64,000 nt of DNA from CAZNPL01 sp964574815 (GTDB lineage Bacteria; Planctomycetota; Phycisphaerae; UBA1845): contig CAZNPL010000023.1 of NCBI GenBank assembly GCA_964574815.1, positions 35,179-99,178 of the forward strand, in the 5' to 3' direction. A program made the position numbers and the translations under genes. How positions within the stretch are numbered: position 1 is the stretch's first letter; each line of letters starts with the position of its first letter. Under the pieces are notes generated by a model. The model worked only from the letters and a program-made list of their open reading frames with translations, was not told where the DNA came from and did not search any database. Below, piece by piece: positions 54,149 through 62,986 of this stretch.

Positions 54149-55027
54149 TCAGTGCGCCGCCTCCTCGTGTTCGTGGCCGTTGTGGTGGAACACGATGGCC
54201 TGACCGATGAACAGCGTCGTCAGGAACGTGAAGATGAACGCCTGGAGGAAGGCGACGAAGATCTCGAGGAAGTTGAATGCGACGCTGGTCAGGACGATGA
54301 GGATTCCTACGCCGCCGGCGGCTGCGGCTCCGTAGGCGTGGTAGAGCGTCGCGATGAAACCGGCCAGGACCGCTAAGAGGACGTGCCCGGCGACCATGTT
54401 GGCGAAGAGTCGGATGCACAGTGCGAACATCTTCGCGATCAGGCCGATGATCTCGACGGGGATCAGCAACGGGGCCAGCAGAATCGGTCCCGGACAGAAA
54501 TGGGCGAGATAGTGCGTGCCGCCCAGCCGGAGGCCGTTCACAACGACCATGGCGAAGGTGACGCCGGCGAGCGTAGCTGTAACGAAGATGTTGCCCGTTG
54601 CGGTGCCGCCGATGCCGTGCTCGACTTCGAACGCGCCGCGTGTGAACCATCGGGTGAGCGGTTCGAGCGGGATGAGGCCGAGGAGGTTGACGGTCAGCAC
54701 GTAGAAGAACGTGGACCAGATGAACGGGATGAATCGGTCGGTGTATTCGTCGCCGAGGATCGGGCGGGCCACTTGTTCGCGGAAGTAGGCGCAGATGCTG
54801 TCGATGAAGTTGGTGGGACCGCGGGGCGTCAGGTCCGTCACGGGGTCGCCCGAGTCGTGCAAACGAGCAAATCGGGGAATCAGCAGGAGGAGTAACGCGA
54901 CCGCGACGAACTGCATGATCACGTGGTTCGAGAGGATGGTGAACCCCAAGTGTCCCTCGCCGACTTTGAGGTAGATCCACTGGTAAACGTGGTTGAGCGG
55001 GTCGCCGGAGGCGAGCAGCGGTGTCAT
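54149..55027 (-). CDS. atpB: ATP synthase F0 a subunit
   Basis: The 292-residue membrane protein has the essential Arg in the helix FALCIRLFANMVAGHVLLAV (R in LCIRLFAN) and a closing FTFLTTLFIGQAIVFHHNGH helix. It forms the two half-channels for protons against the c-ring. Its ATG overlaps the upstream AtpI-like stop by 4 nt, so translation is coupled. Confidence 0.95.
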   Translation of the reverse strand: MTPLLASGDPLNHVYQWIYLKVGEGHLGFTILSNHVIMQFVAVALLLLLIPRFARLHDSGDPVTDLTPRGPTNFIDSICAYFREQVARPILGDEYTDRFIPFIWSTFFYVLTVNLLGLIPLEPLTRWFTRGAFEVEHGIGGTATGNIFVTATLAGVTFAMVVVNGLRLGGTHYLAHFCPGPILLAPLLIPVEIIGLIAKMFALCIRLFANMVAGHVLLAVLAGFIATLYHAYGAAAAGGVGILIVLTSVAFNFLEIFVAFLQAFIFTFLTTLFIGQAIVFHHNGHEHEEAAH

Positions 55028-55491
55028 TCGGCGTCCTCCCGGGCGGCCTTGAGGCTTGTCACCGTCACGAGCGTATCAACGAGAAGAAGAATCAGGTAGC
55101 TGATGACCACCCAGATGATGAATGCTTTGCGATGGACCGCTCCGCTGATGAGGATGAGAACCACGCCGAGCAGGACCAGGAGAAAGCGCAGCGCGGTGCC
55201 GGTGAGGATGGCGACCGGAGCCTTATCGGCGGGTTGTCCGGCGGCCATGCCCACGGGAATGGCGCCGACGAGGCCCGCGGCGAGGCTGACCCCGATGCCC
55301 AGCAGCATGCTGGCCAAGCCATGTTGGATCGTCATGGTTCGGGTGGCGAGGTAGCCGACGAGTGCGAGGCATGCAGCGCACAGGAGGCTGACGGTTGCCA
55401 GTTTGAGGTATTCTTGTCGAAACGACCTTGGCGGCATTCTTCCACCCGCGGGGTTGTTGACCGCTTCAGCGACCCCGCTCGTCTTCGTCAC
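55024..55491 (-). CDS. AtpI-like ATP synthase accessory membrane protein
   Basis: The 155-residue (GTG 55491) or 137-residue (ATG 55437) protein has four hydrophobic helices (LATVSLLCAACLALVGYLA, SMLLGIGVSLAAGLVGAIPV, ILTGTALRFLLVLLGVVLIL, FIIWVVISYLILLLVDTLVT). This is the layout of the ATP synthase I family, which helps c-ring assembly. It lies between atpZ and atpB in the usual place. Sequence identity to AtpI is low, so position is the main evidence. Confidence 0.75.
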   Translation of the reverse strand: MTKTSGVAEAVNNPAGGRMPPRSFRQEYLKLATVSLLCAACLALVGYLATRTMTIQHGLASMLLGIGVSLAAGLVGAIPVGMAAGQPADKAPVAILTGTALRFLLVLLGVVLILISGAVHRKAFIIWVVISYLILLLVDTLVTVTSLKAAREDAE

Positions 55492-55729
55492 GTTCGGCTG
55501 GTTTTCGGCGCGGCGGGTTGACCAGGTTCAGGGTCTCGCGCAGGAGGTTATACGTCGCGCCGATCAACCCCAGGGCTGCTCCAATCAGCGCGCCCCAGGG
55601 GCTCGAGTCCCACTTGGTGTCGATCCACCAGCCGATGAGGCCGAACCCGGCGACCGCGGCGGCGTATTCCACACCGATCGTGGCGAGTCTGGTCCAGGGC
55701 GGCAGCTTCCTTTGTGGCGGATCGGGCAT
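55466..55729 (-). CDS. atpZ: AtpZ/AtpI-like F0 accessory protein
   Basis: This 87-residue protein has two helices: VEYAAAVAGFGLIGWWIDTK followed by PWGALIGAALGLIGATYNLL, the AtpZ (F0F1-ATPase subunit) signature with GWWIDTKW and a GxxxGxxxG-type second helix. AtpZ forms complexes with AtpI that move Mg2+/Ca2+ in alkaliphilic Bacillus. It is the first gene of the operon; a stop/start overlap of 26 bp links it to the next gene. Confidence 0.82.
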   Translation of the reverse strand: MPDPPQRKLPPWTRLATIGVEYAAAVAGFGLIGWWIDTKWDSSPWGALIGAALGLIGATYNLLRETLNLVNPPRRKPAERDEDERGR

Positions 55730-55993
55730 CCGTCGCCTTTCAGTCCATCGCAGGCGAAAGGCACCATCGCGTCCGCGGAGTCGTGCCGGTCATCCAGCCG
55801 GAGCGCCTCAAGCGAGGCGGTAGTCTAGCAATACGGCCGAACGGCAGTCAAGCCCCCTTGAAGCGGGGCGGCGGAGGAGCCGACTGATGTCGGGAGGGTA
55901 TGATCGGCGGTGTCGCGGAATTGATCTTGAGTGGTTGCTGCTGTAGTGTGTAAACATCGGGCATATTCGTTTTTTCAGGACTCTGAGCCAGTC

Positions 55994-57013
55994 ATGAGCC
56001 GTTTCGAGCATGTCGCAGTTGTCGGCGCGACCGGCGCGGTGGGTCGGGAGCTGATCCAGATCGTTCAGGAACGAAACTTCGTTGCTGGGCGATGGTCTTG
56101 TCTCGCGTCCAACAAGGGTTGCGAAAGAAGCGTCGAAATGGGGCAGGGGCACCTGCTGGTTAAGCCGGTGACGCTGGGGCGGCTTGCGGAGGCGGACCTT
56201 GCTTTCTTTTGCGCGGGGGCTTCGGTGAGCCGCGAGTTTGCCGCGGCCGTCACGGGTTCGGGTGGCGTGGTGGTGGACAATTCGTCGGCGTTCAGGATGG
56301 ATGCCGAGGTTCCGCTGGTCATCCCTGAGATCAACGGCGGCGACCTCGATCGTCATAACGGGATCATCGCCAATCCGAATTGCTCGACCATTGTTCTGTT
56401 GATGGCTGTGGCTCCAATTCACCGGGTGTTTCCGGTGCGGCGGATCGTGGTCAGTACGTACCAGGCGGCGAGTGGGGCCGGGAAGCGGGCGATGGATGAG
56501 CTGGTAGCGCAGACGCGCGCCCGGCTGGATGGGAAGGATGCTCTTCCCGCGGCGTTTCCACATCCGATTGCGTTCAATCTGTTCAGCCACGATTCGGCTA
56601 TCGGGGAGGACGGATACAACGTCGAGGAGCGCAAGATGGTTGATGAGGCGCGGAAGATTCTTCATGAGGAGGGGCTGGCGATTGCGGCGACGTGTGTGCG
56701 TGTTCCGATCCTTCGGGCTCATAGTGAGTCGGTCAATCTCGAGTTTGATGAGCCGGTGACGCCGGAGGCTGTGCGGGCGGTGTTGGAGAGTGCCGAAGGG
56801 GTGCGCGTTGTGGATGATCGGCAGGCGGGCCGTTTTCCGATGCCGGTGGATGCCAGCGGCCGGGACGAGGTGCTCGTGGGGCGGATTCGGTCGGACATCA
56901 GCCGGCCGGATGGTAGGGGGGTCGAGCTCTTTGTCTGCGGCGACCAGTTGCGGAAGGGTGCGGCGTTGAACGCCGTGCAGATCGCCGAGCACCTCTCCGC
57001 AATGCGCGGCTAA
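55994..57013 (+). CDS. asd: Aspartate-semialdehyde dehydrogenase
   Basis: The ATG at 55994 gives 339 residues. NADP binding is at VAVVGATGAVGRELIQI, the catalytic Cys at ANPNCSTIVLL, and the substrate-binding VSTYQAASGAG and VRVPILRAHSESV follow. It reduces aspartyl phosphate to aspartate semialdehyde in the lysine/threonine/methionine branch. It is divergent from the atp operon with about 260 bp between. No lysC or dapA lies alongside. Confidence 0.96.
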   Translation: MSRFEHVAVVGATGAVGRELIQIVQERNFVAGRWSCLASNKGCERSVEMGQGHLLVKPVTLGRLAEADLAFFCAGASVSREFAAAVTGSGGVVVDNSSAFRMDAEVPLVIPEINGGDLDRHNGIIANPNCSTIVLLMAVAPIHRVFPVRRIVVSTYQAASGAGKRAMDELVAQTRARLDGKDALPAAFPHPIAFNLFSHDSAIGEDGYNVEERKMVDEARKILHEEGLAIAATCVRVPILRAHSESVNLEFDEPVTPEAVRAVLESAEGVRVVDDRQAGRFPMPVDASGRDEVLVGRIRSDISRPDGRGVELFVCGDQLRKGAALNAVQIAEHLSAMRG

Positions 57014-57545
57014 GGGATGCCGAAGGTCGCAGAAGGACTTGCTACGGCTTGGCGATGCCGTCCACACGATCATGACTCCTTTCTCGGTGTAGCCCTCTCT
57101 CGCTGGATCTCGCCGAAACGCCCGTAGCTCCTCGGGCACGCAGCAGTAAATAGAGCGAGAGAGCCGTCGCTTTATCGAGATACATCGCTGCGTCCTGCGG
57201 CCGCGTCGCCCGCCGAATGGGATATGACTGAGCCATCAAGGGAAATGTCGTTAACGGATGGGCATAAAGCAAGACAGGAATAATTATGGTGTGACAGGGT
57301 CGGGCCGTCAGACGGGAAACGGACAGAGACGGAGGGACGAAGGGACACAGGGACCAAGGCTTGCCGGCGGGGCGGGGTCTTGGGGGCGGGGTTCCGGGTG
57401 GCTTCGTTTTGTTCTTTGGTTGTCGGGGGGGCTGGCTGGCAAACCGCCATTCGAGGCGCTGAGCGGCGTGCAAGGCTGGCGTCTGATAACTGAAAACTGA
57501 CGACTGACCACGCGCTCTGCGTTGGGTTCGTTTGGAATAGAGGGA

Positions 57546-57620
57546 GGCACGAAGGCACGAAGGCACGAAGGCACGGGGGCACGAAGGCACGAAGGCACGG
57601 AGGCACGAAGGCACGGAGGC
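57546..57620. repeat. Tandem array of an 8-bp unit (GGCACGAA)
   Basis: Nine consecutive units of GGCACGAA or one- to two-base variants, followed by a partial unit. A related array with GGGACGAA lies at 57736-57767 (four units) and a shorter one near 57331-57352. The period of 8 and lack of spacers exclude CRISPR. Confidence 0.85.
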
Positions 57621-58282
57621 GGTGGCCAGGAACGTGGCGGTTTGGGGTGGCGGGGGTTGTGGCTTCCGGCTCGGTTTTGGGTTCGTTTGGTGAGAACAGC
57701 TTCGGGGGCACGGAGGGGCGAGAGGGACGGGGGCAGGGACGAAGGGACGGAGGGACGAAGGGACGAAGGCTTACTGGCGGGGGGCGGTCTTGTGGCGTGG
57801 AGTTCGGGTGGCTTCGTTTGGCGCCGGCGCGCGGGGTGGCGCAGCCGTCGGCGGCCTGGGTCCGCAGGTCTGATAACTGAAGACTCTGGCGGAGCTTGGG
57901 TTCGTTTCGTTTCTTGACCATCGCAAGCTCGAGTGGTGGCCGGCGCCGGGGAGGGGTGGGCGGCGTGTGGCGGGCAACTCTGACGACTGAACACTGAGAA
58001 CTGACGACCTTTGCAGTGTTGGGTTCGTTTGGCGCCGGCGCTTTGGGGCGGCAGGCGCTTGCGGCTCGGCCGTGCTCGGGGTCCGGTCGCTGGCGCTCCC
58101 GGCTCTGATGCGGGTTGGCCATGGTCTTCTCATTTGTGTATGCCCCCTGCGGCGCGCAGTCCGGGTGCGCTTCTCCTTTCCATCCTATAGAACATGGGGG
58201 GTGTTCGGGATTTGCCTGGAAAAGTTGGAACAGGTGAGTGCATCCCTGGTGGCTGATTTTATCGGCCCCCGGGGCCGATAGA

Positions 58283-58313
58283 GCCATCAGCCGTCAGCCA
58301 TCAGCCGTCAGCC
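58283..58313. repeat. 14-bp tandem duplication
   Basis: GCCATCAGCCGTCA occurs twice in direct succession, followed by GCC. It lies directly after the 19-bp palindrome. Confidence 0.8.
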
Positions 58314-58821
58314 GGAGGGGGGTCGAGCATCGGTTGGCGATCGGCGACCTAATGTTTGCTGGCGGTGCGACTTGGTAAGCCGACCACTCGTTGACAGTCG
58401 CTCTATTGATTCGGCGCGGGCGTCGGCCGAGCCGACGAGTGGGCTGGAAGGGGGAGGGTAGAACTGTTGAGCAGTTGACGGAGTGGGGGGCGGGTGGCTG
58501 CGCCGCGAACAGTCGAGCAGTGGATCAGGCGAGCAGGGGATGGTGAGAAGCGGACCACTCGATGGCTGTGGTAGGCTGACTGGGTGCGGCCATCGGGCAT
58601 TGAGCTTCAGCCGGAGCGCGCCGGGGCCGTGTGTTGTGTTGTGCGGACCTTTCGCGATTCGGCGTTGGTTTGCGTTCGAATTGTGATCGTGCGGGGCGAG
58701 GATCGGCGAGCGGGAGTTTCCGGGGGGTATTCGGCTGCGGCGGGGGCCGCCGGGCACAGGCCTGACGGGTCCATCGGCTCTTCAGACCGCCGGGTGATTT
58801 TACTATAATCGCAGGTGGCAA

Positions 58822-59781
58822 TTGCTGGAGTCCAGGGACGGCTCCGAGAACGTCGTCACCCAGACGGTCTACGGCACGCAGTACGTGGACGAGATCGTCC
58901 GCTGGTGGCGGGATGGACGTGGTGCCATGTACGTGCTTCAGGACGCGAATTGGAACGTGACCTCCACGGTCGATTACGACGGCAAGGTCCTCGACCGCGT
59001 CCGCCTCACGCCCTACGGCATTGCCACGTTCGACACCGAGACGATCAACGGCGACTACGACGGCGACGGCGACACCGATTCCTCGGACAGCACCGAGCTG
59101 AGCAACTGCTACGGCACGGCCACCGGCGCCTGTCGGATCTTCGATTACGACGACAACGGCACGATCAACCTGGCAGACCTCTTCGACTTCCTGGCCCTGA
59201 GCCCCACCGACAGCGACGTGCAGCGCCAGCCCGTCCGGCGGACCAGCCCGAATCGGTTTCCATTTGCGCATCAGGGGCTCGTCCTCGATCAAGAGACGCT
59301 CAGCTACCAGAACCGGCATCGGCAATTACTAGCTACCCTGCGTCGATATCTCCAGCGCGATCCGCAAGCCTTTCTAAATGCTGCGTTCCTCGCCAAGTCC
59401 AACTATCCCGACGGACTCGCGCCCCAAGCCGCGTTCGGGATGAATCCAGTGTCGTTTGCCGATCCCGAGGGGCTTCAGAAATGCATCATCCATGTACTGC
59501 CTGAGGAAAACAGCTATTGCGTGTGTGCAACGGGAGCCCCAAGCTTTTGGGATCGCAAGAACAAGTGCACCGCTGGCGACTACCTGTCGGCCGGACACGC
59601 CCTACGAGCTGCGCTAAAGAAAAGCGGCTGTACGAAGGGGACGTGTGAAGGAAAATGCTCAGGCAACATCAGTTGCGATGAACCCACGGACGAGCGAGAA
59701 GACGACTCCAGTTGCCCTGGAAAAGCAAAGTGTTGCCGTACTGAGCATGGATGCCGGATGGTAAACTGTGAATGCTGTTAG
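58822..59781 (+). CDS. 5'-truncated Rhs-family protein, module 1: dockerin-like insert and Cys-rich tip
   Basis: The reading frame has YD-repeat sequence (YYNRRWQLLESRDGS) from 58801, right after an in-frame stop at 58795-58797, so its 5' part is missing and the TTG at 58822 may not be a true start. Features in order: YGTQYVDEIVRWWRDGRG, LDRVRLTPYGIATFDTET, two EF-hand loops (DYDGDGDTDSSD and DYDDNGTINLAD), an Rhs core (LDQETLSYQNRHRQLL, LQRDPQAF, NPVSFADPEGL) and a tip of about 100 residues with some 15 Cys. Rhs tips are variable effector or adhesin domains. No signal peptide remains. It is probably an orphan cassette. Confidence 0.7.
   Translation: MLESRDGSENVVTQTVYGTQYVDEIVRWWRDGRGAMYVLQDANWNVTSTVDYDGKVLDRVRLTPYGIATFDTETINGDYDGDGDTDSSDSTELSNCYGTATGACRIFDYDDNGTINLADLFDFLALSPTDSDVQRQPVRRTSPNRFPFAHQGLVLDQETLSYQNRHRQLLATLRRYLQRDPQAFLNAAFLAKSNYPDGLAPQAAFGMNPVSFADPEGLQKCIIHVLPEENSYCVCATGAPSFWDRKNKCTAGDYLSAGHALRAALKKSGCTKGTCEGKCSGNISCDEPTDEREDDSSCPGKAKCCRTEHGCRMVNCECC
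58863..59279 (+). repeat. Rhs core repeat, copy 1
   Basis: This 417-bp stretch matches 60841-61257 base for base without indels, about nine of ten positions identical by eye. The offset is exactly 1,978 bp. Similarity stops sharply at both ends. Confidence 0.88.
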
Positions 59782-59940
59782 AGCAGTGCTCGAAGAGTGG
59801 CAAGTGCGCTTAGCGTTGTCGGGCGACATTATGGTCTTTGGGATCGGCGGGGGAACTGACCCAGTTCCCGGTCAATGGCCGAAAGCTCACGGCGATTTTC
59901 TGTTCTGCGAGTCCACTCGGATATCGCCCCGCGGCGATTT

Positions 59941-60822
59941 ATGGCCGTGCTATGGATTCAAAGTATGACTCTGCATAGCGTTCGGTCAACGGGCGTTTTA
60001 CTTCTCGGCTTTGTCATCATCGTTGTTCTTTCACTTGGAGATAACTTTTGTCCCAGATACTCGGCATCGCCGACCGGCCCAACGTACTCGAGTGACAGCT
60101 CTTGGTCTGTACACGTTTCACTGTACGACGACACGTTACCCGGTCAATGCCTGTACGAGGCGGTCAGCGACAACACTCGGAATTCCGCATGGTCCATGGC
60201 ATTGCCGCGCTACCACGACAATGTGTGTTGCGAGTGGGTATACATCTCGCCCGACGGGCACATTGTGACCGTGGTCGAGTCTCCCGTTGGCGCCCAGTCT
60301 AGAAGAGCGCCTCGCATTCGCCTTCTTGGCCCAACTGGCCTACTATGGTCGGTCTCCCTCGACGAACTCGTTGTCGGACCGCGCAAGCTATATCCGTTCG
60401 AGTCGAGGCCACGAGGAAGTAGATCGAGGACGGTGTGGTTGCGCAACGTGTCGTACGACGGGAACCGCTTATTGTTACAAACGACGGGGTTGTTTGACTG
60501 CGAACTTGAGGTAAGTAAACAGTCGGTCGCAAAAATGCGATCCGGCGATTTGGAGGGTGCGATCGCAAAGCGAACGATTAACGTGGGAGGCGCGCTGCGC
60601 TGGGGCATCTACGCGAGCGCCTGGATAGCTGTCATTTGGCAGGTAGGCGCGCGCAGCACGGGCTGGTGGAAAGCAGTGGTGTGGCGACGGCGGCAACGGG
60701 CGGGACGCTGCGTGCACTGTGGTTATCTGTTGAAAGGCCTAGTGCGGCCACGCTGTCCCGAGTGTGGATCGGCGGTTGTGATAGATAATGAGATTCCAAG
60801 GGGTGCTTCGTCGAGTTCATGA
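59941..60822 (+). CDS. Membrane protein with C-terminal zinc ribbon, downstream of Rhs tip 1
   Basis: The product has one N-terminal helix (TGVLLLGFVIIVVLSLGD), an extracytoplasmic domain of about 180 residues (beta-rich, CLYEAVSDN, CCEWVYISPDGHIVTVV), a second helix near WGIYASAWIAVIWQVG and a cytosolic zinc ribbon CVHCGYLLKGLVRPRCPECG at the end. Starts at 59875, 59941 or 59965 are possible; none has a good ribosome site. It lies directly between Rhs module 1 and core copy 2, like an immunity or partner gene in toxin systems, but that role is unproven. Confidence 0.7.
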   Translation: MAVLWIQSMTLHSVRSTGVLLLGFVIIVVLSLGDNFCPRYSASPTGPTYSSDSSWSVHVSLYDDTLPGQCLYEAVSDNTRNSAWSMALPRYHDNVCCEWVYISPDGHIVTVVESPVGAQSRRAPRIRLLGPTGLLWSVSLDELVVGPRKLYPFESRPRGSRSRTVWLRNVSYDGNRLLLQTTGLFDCELEVSKQSVAKMRSGDLEGAIAKRTINVGGALRWGIYASAWIAVIWQVGARSTGWWKAVVWRRRQRAGRCVHCGYLLKGLVRPRCPECGSAVVIDNEIPRGASSSS

Positions 60823-61768
60823 GCGTCGAATCGGTGGAAGGACGGTCTACGGCACGCAGTACGTGGACGAGATCGTCCGCTGGTGGCGGGATGGACGTGG
60901 TGCCATGTACGTGCTTCAGGACGCAAACTGGAACGTGACCTCCACCGTCGATTACGACGGCAAGGTCCTGGACCGCGTCCGCCTCACGCCCTACGGCATC
61001 GCCACGTTCGACACGGAAACCGTGAACGGCGACTACGACGGCGACGGGGACACGGATTCGTCGGACAGCACCGAGCTGACCAACTGCTACGGCACGGCCA
61101 CCGGCGCCTGCCGCATCTTCGACTACGACGACAACGGCACGATCAACGTGCTGGACACCCTCGATTTCGCGGCCCTGAGCCCCACCGACAGCGACGTCCA
61201 GCGCCAGCCCGCCCGGCGAACCAGCCCGAATCGGTTTGCGCGTGCGCATCAGGGGCTGTACTTGGACTGCGAGGTGCGCAACTACCAGAATCGCCGTCGA
61301 ATCTACAGCCTCTCCCTGAACACGTTTATTCAGCCGGATCCAGCAGCCTTTTCGAGCGGCGTCAATGCAAACGGCTTCGACCCGAATACTAGTTTCAAAG
61401 ACGGAATGAACTCTTACTGTTACGTTAGTAGCAATCCCACGTGTCGAACCGACCCGTCGGGACTGGAGGGAATGGGACATTGCTGTGCTCCCTTTAATAT
61501 GCCACTTCGAATTCGGCCAGAGGAGGGCTGCCAGAGCGAAGGTACCCCTGGAGGACACCCAGACTGCGACGCAGATGGCTATATCACGTTGCCGCCGGGG
61601 CACTGCGGCGCATGTGATGGCCATAAGGGCATAAGCTGCCCCGGGAATGAGCTGTATAAGATTTCCAATGGATGCACTTGGGACAGGTCTGATGTTATTT
61701 GTGATGGCTGGTTCACTTGGCTGCTTTGCCATTGTTGGAAGTGCGGTTGCACAGCGCCCTGGTGGTAG
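60788..61768 (+). CDS. 5'-truncated Rhs-family protein, module 2: dockerin-like insert and different Cys-rich tip
   Basis: The first 18 residues (MRFQGVLRRVHERRIGGR) are unrelated to Rhs and arise where core copy 2 abuts the zinc-ribbon gene, so the true start is uncertain. The core has YGTQYVDEIVRWWRDGRG, EF-hand loops DYDGDGDTDSSD and DYDDNGTINVLD, and an Rhs core with YLDCEVRNYQNRRRIYSLSL, IQPDPAAF and YVSSNPTCRTDPSGLEG. The tip of about 100 residues has some 13 Cys (GHCGACDGHKG, LLCHCWKCGCTAPWW) and no resemblance to tip 1 beyond being Cys-rich. It ends before an IS630-type remnant. Confidence 0.68.
   Translation: MRFQGVLRRVHERRIGGRTVYGTQYVDEIVRWWRDGRGAMYVLQDANWNVTSTVDYDGKVLDRVRLTPYGIATFDTETVNGDYDGDGDTDSSDSTELTNCYGTATGACRIFDYDDNGTINVLDTLDFAALSPTDSDVQRQPARRTSPNRFARAHQGLYLDCEVRNYQNRRRIYSLSLNTFIQPDPAAFSSGVNANGFDPNTSFKDGMNSYCYVSSNPTCRTDPSGLEGMGHCCAPFNMPLRIRPEEGCQSEGTPGGHPDCDADGYITLPPGHCGACDGHKGISCPGNELYKISNGCTWDRSDVICDGWFTWLLCHCWKCGCTAPWW
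60841..61257 (+). repeat. Rhs core repeat, copy 2
   Basis: Counterpart of 58863-59279. The repeat begins 18 bp after the stop of the zinc-ribbon gene, so the unit core-tip-membrane gene repeats with period 1,978 bp. Confidence 0.88.
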
Positions 61769-61823
61769 TATTGAGTTCTGCATTTCAAAAGGGAGGCATC
61801 GTTGATCGCCGATCTACTCGGAC

Positions 61824-62937
61824 ATGGGACCGCGTGGAAGGGCAGAGGAACGCGAACACAGGAGGCGTCGGGCGATCTCCCTGCCGCAGACGGGGCATCG
61901 TCGAACCGAATCCGCCAGACGTGTGAACGGCAACCGTGCAAGCATGGAACGAGAGCGGGAAGCGTACCGCATGAGCGGGACGCAGGACTTGTCGCCCAAA
62001 CCTGCGCCGAGGCGGCAGTCCAGCTCGACCGCCCGGCAAACAAGCTGCCGGCATACTCCGCTGCGCGCTCACGGACGAGTACTTTCAGCGCCCCAAACCC
62101 GGGTTCCCGACCCCAAAGTACCCTTCCGTGTGGTGTCGGAATACTCTTGGCGGACTATTCCGCCTGCCTGCAAAGGCCGCGGCTGACGCAACAGCTGTCA
62201 AACGGAACGAAGGCCAAAGGTCTCTCCATGGCTTTGTCTGCGTGCCCCCGCATCGCAGACCTAATGGAGCGTGGTTAAGCCGTATGCTAACATGCGAGGC
62301 ACATCCCACGACTGATGGCGTCTCTGGGCTTGACGCGCCAGGAGCCGGAGACAGGGGCGACCGAACGGGACGAAGAAGGGATTGCTCAGTGGGTGGCGTA
62401 GGACTGGCTGCGTATAAAAAAAACGCCGCACGAACGCGGGTTCACATCGTTTTCGTTGGTGAAACGGGCCTGCTCATGCTGCCCACGGTCCGTCGCACCT
62501 GGGCACCGCGAGGGCAGACGCCCATCCTGCGAGACTGTGCCCGCGGCCACAGGAAGTCCTCGGCCATCGGTTCCCTCACGATCTCCCCGCGACGGCGGCA
62601 AATGGGGCTGTACTTGCACCGGCACCCGAACCGGAACATCGCGGCCGATGAAGGGATCTGGTGTCCGTGTGCGTTGCTGGGGAGCCGGGGTAAAAACGTC
62701 ATCCTCGTATGGGATTGGCTAAATGCTCACCGTCGCGCCCGTGTCCGCCTCTGGCGTAGCCGGAATCGTCGCCTCACGATCGAATGGCTCCCGCTGCACG
62801 CTCCGGAACTCGACCCTACGGAGTATGTCTGGTCGCGACTCAAGTACCACCGGCTATCGAACCACGGGCTGTGCGAGCTGCAGGCGATCCAGAACTTGAC
62901 GTATCGTCTTGCTTTTAGAGAACTGGCTACTGAGTAG
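61824..62937 (+). mobile_element. Decayed IS630-family transposase
   Basis: The N-terminal part reads MGPRGRAEEREHRRRRAISL in one frame and the C-terminal DDE part (PTVRRTWAPRGQTPIL, SLTISPRRRQMGLYL, VILVWDWLNAHRR, LHAPELDPTEYVWSRLKYHR) in another. Between them lie frame changes, an in-frame TAG before GACTGG (about 62399), and a run of eight A at 62416-62423 where the frame shifts. The first catalytic Asp (normally in a VFLDESG motif) is Gly in IVFVGETG. The second Asp and the Glu remain. No terminal inverted repeats were found. The copy is inactive. Confidence 0.82.
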
Positions 62938-62986
62938 CGCCTTCTCTGGTGTGGACCCATTGTGTGTGCCCTAACGGTCGTGAGCT

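Larger units (their letters stand above)
57014..58797. repeat. Non-coding minisatellite island
   Basis: About 1.8 kb lacks any believable gene; its long minus-strand frames are Pro/Arg/Ser-rich and repeat PNEPN- and QTNP-like words. Components recur in the same order with a period of roughly 390-410 bp: 8-bp arrays, a GGCGGGG...GGTCTTG...GTGGCTTCGTTT segment (57361 and 57771), TCTGATAACTGAA (57482 and 57869), and TTGGGTTCGTTT (about 57521, 57676, 57895, 58018). The right part has a 19-bp palindrome ATCGGCCCCCGGGGCCGAT at 58261-58279. Confidence 0.7.

Noticed and set aside
57546..57767. CRISPR-like array
   Set aside because: Units are 8 bp and contiguous, without spacers; no cas genes are present.
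57172..58287. 371-codon minus-strand frame in the repeat island
   Set aside because: Its Pro/Arg/Ser-rich repeats are translations of the minisatellites, with no believable start.
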